DNA of 64,000 nt, taken from NCBI RefSeq assembly GCF_000471905.2, contig NW_006495933.1, positions 539,468 through 603,467 of the forward strand, written 5' to 3'. Position 1 is the stretch's first letter, and every line of letters starts with the position of its first letter. Shown here in pieces: positions 60,824 to 64,000 of this stretch. This DNA is from Amborella trichopoda (lineage: Eukaryota > Streptophyta > Magnoliopsida > Amborellales > Amborellaceae). The notes below the pieces were generated by a model. It searched no databases. It was not told the origin of the DNA and saw only the letters and a program-made list of their open reading frames with translations. The translations under genes and the position numbers were made by a program.

Positions 60824-62149
60824 CTGTCCACATATTGAAACATTATAACAACTCTATTCTCTTCTCCACAAATATACAGTACAGGTGAACTACATTCTAG
60901 AATACGGAGAATCTATCACTGTTTATCCCCACCAAATACAGAAACTATTACAGTTCCTCCAAAGATATAAATAAACTTTTTATAGCATGGTATAAGAAGT
61001 TCATTATTTTAATGGAAAGAGAGACCATTAAAATCTAACATATTAATTACAAATTAAACCACGAACTAGCTAGTTATCTTGCTTTGATAGGGTATTGCAA
61101 TATTAAACTCCAACAAGAATTTTTAGTTCACAAGCTATGTTCAGCTTGTGTTAGAATCGCTATGGAAAGGCTACTAACGGAAAATTCAGCAAACAAAATT
61201 ATGTCATGAGGTCTATCTAATTGGAACCACTTAGAAATTTCATCAAACATATCGCACACATTTCTTTTTGGCATTCAATCAATATAAATCTAGGATGCAA
61301 ACAACATCCAAATGGGCTCTCCAAATACAGCGGTATGCCCAACTATACACTTACATTAATAGCATGTGAATAGAAAAAGGGGGACAGAAAGGAACTTCCT
61401 CACTAATATTAGCCACCAAATCTTTGATAAATTCTAAAAATCACCCAACAATTCAATAGGATGTTTTGGGTAAGAGAAATAGATGGTTAAATGGTGTAAA
61501 AGTGCCTCAGCAATCGGTTATCTCAAAATGACCTTAACAAGGCTTTTTGGATACTCCCTTTTGATCAAGTTACCTCTGAAATTTTATGAGAAAGAGGAAT
61601 TATGAGTAACGAATGAGACTAAAACACCATAGCTCTCTCAACAACCCATATGCTTTAAGGCTACAAATCTCTCACCCAACATATGACTATTGGGAAGTGG
61701 ATTTTCTTTTTTAAAAAAAAAGGGTGCCTTAATCTATTACCCTTACATATATGAGAGCATGAAACATCTACGTCTCAATGCCTTAATCTATAAGTAGGGC
61801 GTGGCCCTTCTTTGAACTAGGTGGGGCGTACCCCCCATCGCTCTTAATTTGAGAGATGAGAACTTGAGATGAGAAAGAGAGAGAAAAAGAAAGAAAGGGG
61901 GCAGCTAGGCTGTCCCCTTTGAGGGGTAGAGAGAAAGAGAGATGGAGAAGGAAAGAAGGGAGCGGCTAGGCCATCCCCTTTGTAGAGAGAGAGAAGGAAA
62001 GCAAGGGGGAGGCTAGGTCGTCCCCTTTGTAGAGAGAGAAGAAAAGAAAGAGAAAAAGAAAAGATAAGTATAGAGAGAAGAAAAAAAGAAAGAAGAAGAA
62101 GGAGAAAAAGAAAGGAAGAAGGCAGAAAAAGAAGAAAAAGGAGAGAGAT
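60824..62149. other. MADS-gene intron sequence, with a GA-rich tandem repeat at the right
   Basis: AT-rich to about 61840, with no further MADS exons recognised. At about 61880-62050 a unit of roughly 60 bp repeats three times (GGCTAGGCCGTCCCCTTTG followed by GAGAGAGAAGGAAAGAAAG), then GA-rich sequence. A 119-codon Ser/Leu/Phe frame on - across it is a low-complexity artefact. Confidence 0.5.
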
Positions 62150-63739
62150 AGATGGGTTACCTAGATGGGTCCAACGAGGGCTCGAAAAAGTCGGGTTCGA
62201 CATACTCCTTGGGTCCTTTGAGTACTCTTGAGAAGGGTTAGATTTTGAAGCTTGGGATTGGGGTGGAGCCTAGCTTAGGTGGGTTAAGGTGAGGGTTAGC
62301 TAAGGTGGGTTAGGGTGAGGGTTAGCTTAGGTGAGCTAAGGTGAGGGTTGGCTAAGGTGGGTTAGGGTGAGGGCTAGCTTATAGGTTGTATAATGGATGG
62401 GTTGAGTACGGATAGGGTGAGGTATGGTGTAGGGAGTATGAGGGTAGGTTGTATAATGGATGGGTTGAGTACGGATAGGGTGAGGTGTGGTGTAGGGAGT
62501 ATGAGTGTAGTGAGGTGTAGGGGGTATGGGTGTAGTGGGGTGTAGGGGGTATGGGTGTAGTGGGGTGAAGGGAGTATGGGTGTAGTGGGGTGTAGGGAGT
62601 ATGGGTATGGAGTATGGTATGGTGTAGGGTTGAGTGGACTAGGATGGGTAGACTAGGGTGTATGGTGTAAGGTAGCGTAGGAAATATGGTGTAGAGATTC
62701 TAGGGGAATTGCTCTCAATGCTAAAATATTCCCTCTCCTTTCTCTTTGAAGTGAAGAATGAAAGCTCAACACAAAAACTCAAACTATCAAACATTAGCTT
62801 TTAAATTATCTCCAACTTAGGTTACAAAGGGTGCCAAAGTGCTCATATAAGATCACCCCCAAACATGGTTGGATGATCAAAACAATGCCAAATTACTAAA
62901 AATTACATTTTTTTCTAATTCAAAGTGAATTTTGTTTTTGATGTTAAATGACTGTTTTGCCTTTTCCAACTTTCATGGAAATGACAAAACCATCCCTAAA
63001 GAGATGTCGGGGCTCTGATAGATGGCCACTCGAATGGGAGGATGTCTCACTTTAAAAATTTTGCAAAACATGAGTTTTCATGTTCACTTTCTCTCTACGA
63101 TTTCTCTCATCTCGAGTGTCATCTCAAGTCGTACCTTACATCAAAACACCCCTCTCGATGGGATCTACCACATAGCAAAATTTGAGCTCGATTGGCGTCA
63201 GGATGAGAGAGTTATGGTTATTAAAATTCAATCTCGAAATTGAAAGGCACAATTCCCAAAATGAAAACTGGTTCATTGGGGCAACATGTGAATAGTGCGA
63301 AACCCTTCCATTTTGGGGAAGTTGGCCATAGAATGGTCCAGAAGCGTCCAAATGGGCCGAAATTTGGCATTTGGGTTTTTTTGGGCCTTCTTACTCCAAT
63401 GGCAATGGTCTGATGCTCATCTGAGACCTTGTAGACATAGCTCTAGTTATGAGGTAGCTTTCGACATGATAGAGAGCGGTTCTGCAAATTTAAATTTCAT
63501 TCTAATCGGATTTATCTTGATCGGATTGGGACGAAAATTGGCGAACACTTGTAGAACATCAAATGCTTCCTTTCTCATGCTTTTGGGGACAAGGGGACAC
63601 CTTTTCAAAATTGCTCAAAATTTAGGCTTATTGTTGCGGGATTTCGTGGTCCACAGGTGTGACTAGTACCTATGGGCCTGGGTTATAACCACTTCCTCTA
63701 TTATTTGATCCGGGTGTTAGTGCGTCAAAAATACGCTCA
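62150..63739 (-). mobile_element. Partial LTR of family B in the MADS-gene intron
   Basis: The right edge matches that of the solo LTR: TTATAACCACTTCCTCTATTAT and GTGCGTCAAAAATACGCTCA here, versus TTACAACCGTCTCCTCTATTAT and GTGCCAAAAATGCGTACA at 57100-57159. A shared ATCACCCCC..GGTTGGATGATCAAAA-like segment lies near 62855. Short tandem repeats (GGTGAGGGTTAGCTAAG, and GGTGTAGGGAGTATGGGTGTA) fill 62255-62640, as in the other copy. The left edge is not defined. Fossil. Confidence 0.5.
62255..62640. repeat. Two adjacent short tandem arrays in the family B LTR
   Basis: Units of about 27-40 bp with GGTGGGTTAGGGTGAGGG (62275-62375) give way to units of about 25 bp with AGTGGGGTGTAGGGAGTATG (62480-62610). 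Confidence 0.8.
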
Positions 63740-63877
63740 AACAATTTCCTTTATTTTTTTTTTGTTATTCTCTTTTTTTCTTTATCATGAGATGAACTCA
63801 CCGAGTACTTGGACTCAGACGACTAACTCGCCTCGGCCAAAATCCGAGTACATTGGTCGAGTCGATTTTTCGAACCT

Positions 63878-63920
<43 letters not shown>

Positions 63921-64000
63921 TCTACAGAGGAAGTACTCCTACAGAGTCTAGTACTACCTAACTAAGTTAGTTTAAAGTTTTAAAGTAGTAGTAAGTAAGG
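63740..64000. other. Window end: AT microsatellite, no gene
   Basis: A T-rich run is followed by repeated CGAGTAC, CTCGCCTCGG and GAGTCGA motifs (63795-63865) reminiscent of a MITE end, then (AT)n at 63877-63916. Nothing coding. Confidence 0.5.

Noticed and set aside
61844-62203. 119-codon Ser/Leu/Phe-rich frame on -
   Set aside because: It is the translation of a GA-rich tandem repeat.
63672-63917. 81-codon frame ending in a Tyr-Ile repeat
   Set aside because: The end is an AT microsatellite and the rest is LTR edge sequence.

Overview
This window looks like nuclear DNA of a flowering plant with a large, repeat-rich genome. It holds spliced genes with GT-AG introns, the C-terminal exons of a StMADS11/SVP-type MADS-box gene, plant L1-type LINEs with an RNase H tail, Ty3 elements of Tat-like and chromovirus-like types, Ty1/copia, hAT-like and Mutator-like elements and MITEs. 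There is no bacterial-style gene organisation. Three runs of N (8329-9139, 19880-20391, 48471-48906) are assembly gaps. The species cannot be named from this sequence.

Only two host genes are supported. The first runs on + from 24142 to 36325: six exons encode a 262-residue protein with an N-terminal coiled coil, a conserved central segment and a basic, amphipathic C-terminus. I recognise it as a plant-type protein of unknown function. Its first intron is about 9.8 kb and holds a long inverted-repeat (Mutator-like) element and a copia fossil, which in turn carries a hAT-like insertion. The second lies on - at 60534-60823: two exons of an SVP-like MADS-box gene. Its MADS and K-box exons are not in view and must lie beyond the right edge if the gene is whole.

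Layout. 1-828: diverged tandem repeat. 829-5999: 5' LTR, primer-binding site and leader of a Tat-like Ty3 fossil (A). 6000-10887: a Ty3 fossil on - (D) with LTR, gag and primer-binding site but no recognisable pol. 10888-12089: integrase end and LTR start of another Ty3 fossil (E). 12090-13738: two LTR pieces. 13739-22072: a Tat-like Ty3 fossil on - (C) with LTR, gag, protease and part of RT. 22073-24141: intergenic, then the first host gene. 36326-39603: intergenic with a MITE. 39604-48420: LINE copy 1 with a hAT-like insertion. 48907-51500: intergenic with a MITE. 51506-59860: LINE copy 2 with a hAT-like element in its endonuclease and a 2.5 kb solo LTR in its RT. 59861-64000: the MADS gene fragment and another copy of the same LTR.

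The most notable signal is a family of hAT-like non-autonomous elements. They have 8-bp target duplications and are packed with short GGAATC..GATTCC near-palindromes. Two copies are seen (30027-31710 and 52154-53422), each inside another transposon, plus a distant look-alike with CGGATCGG repeats (39804-41177).
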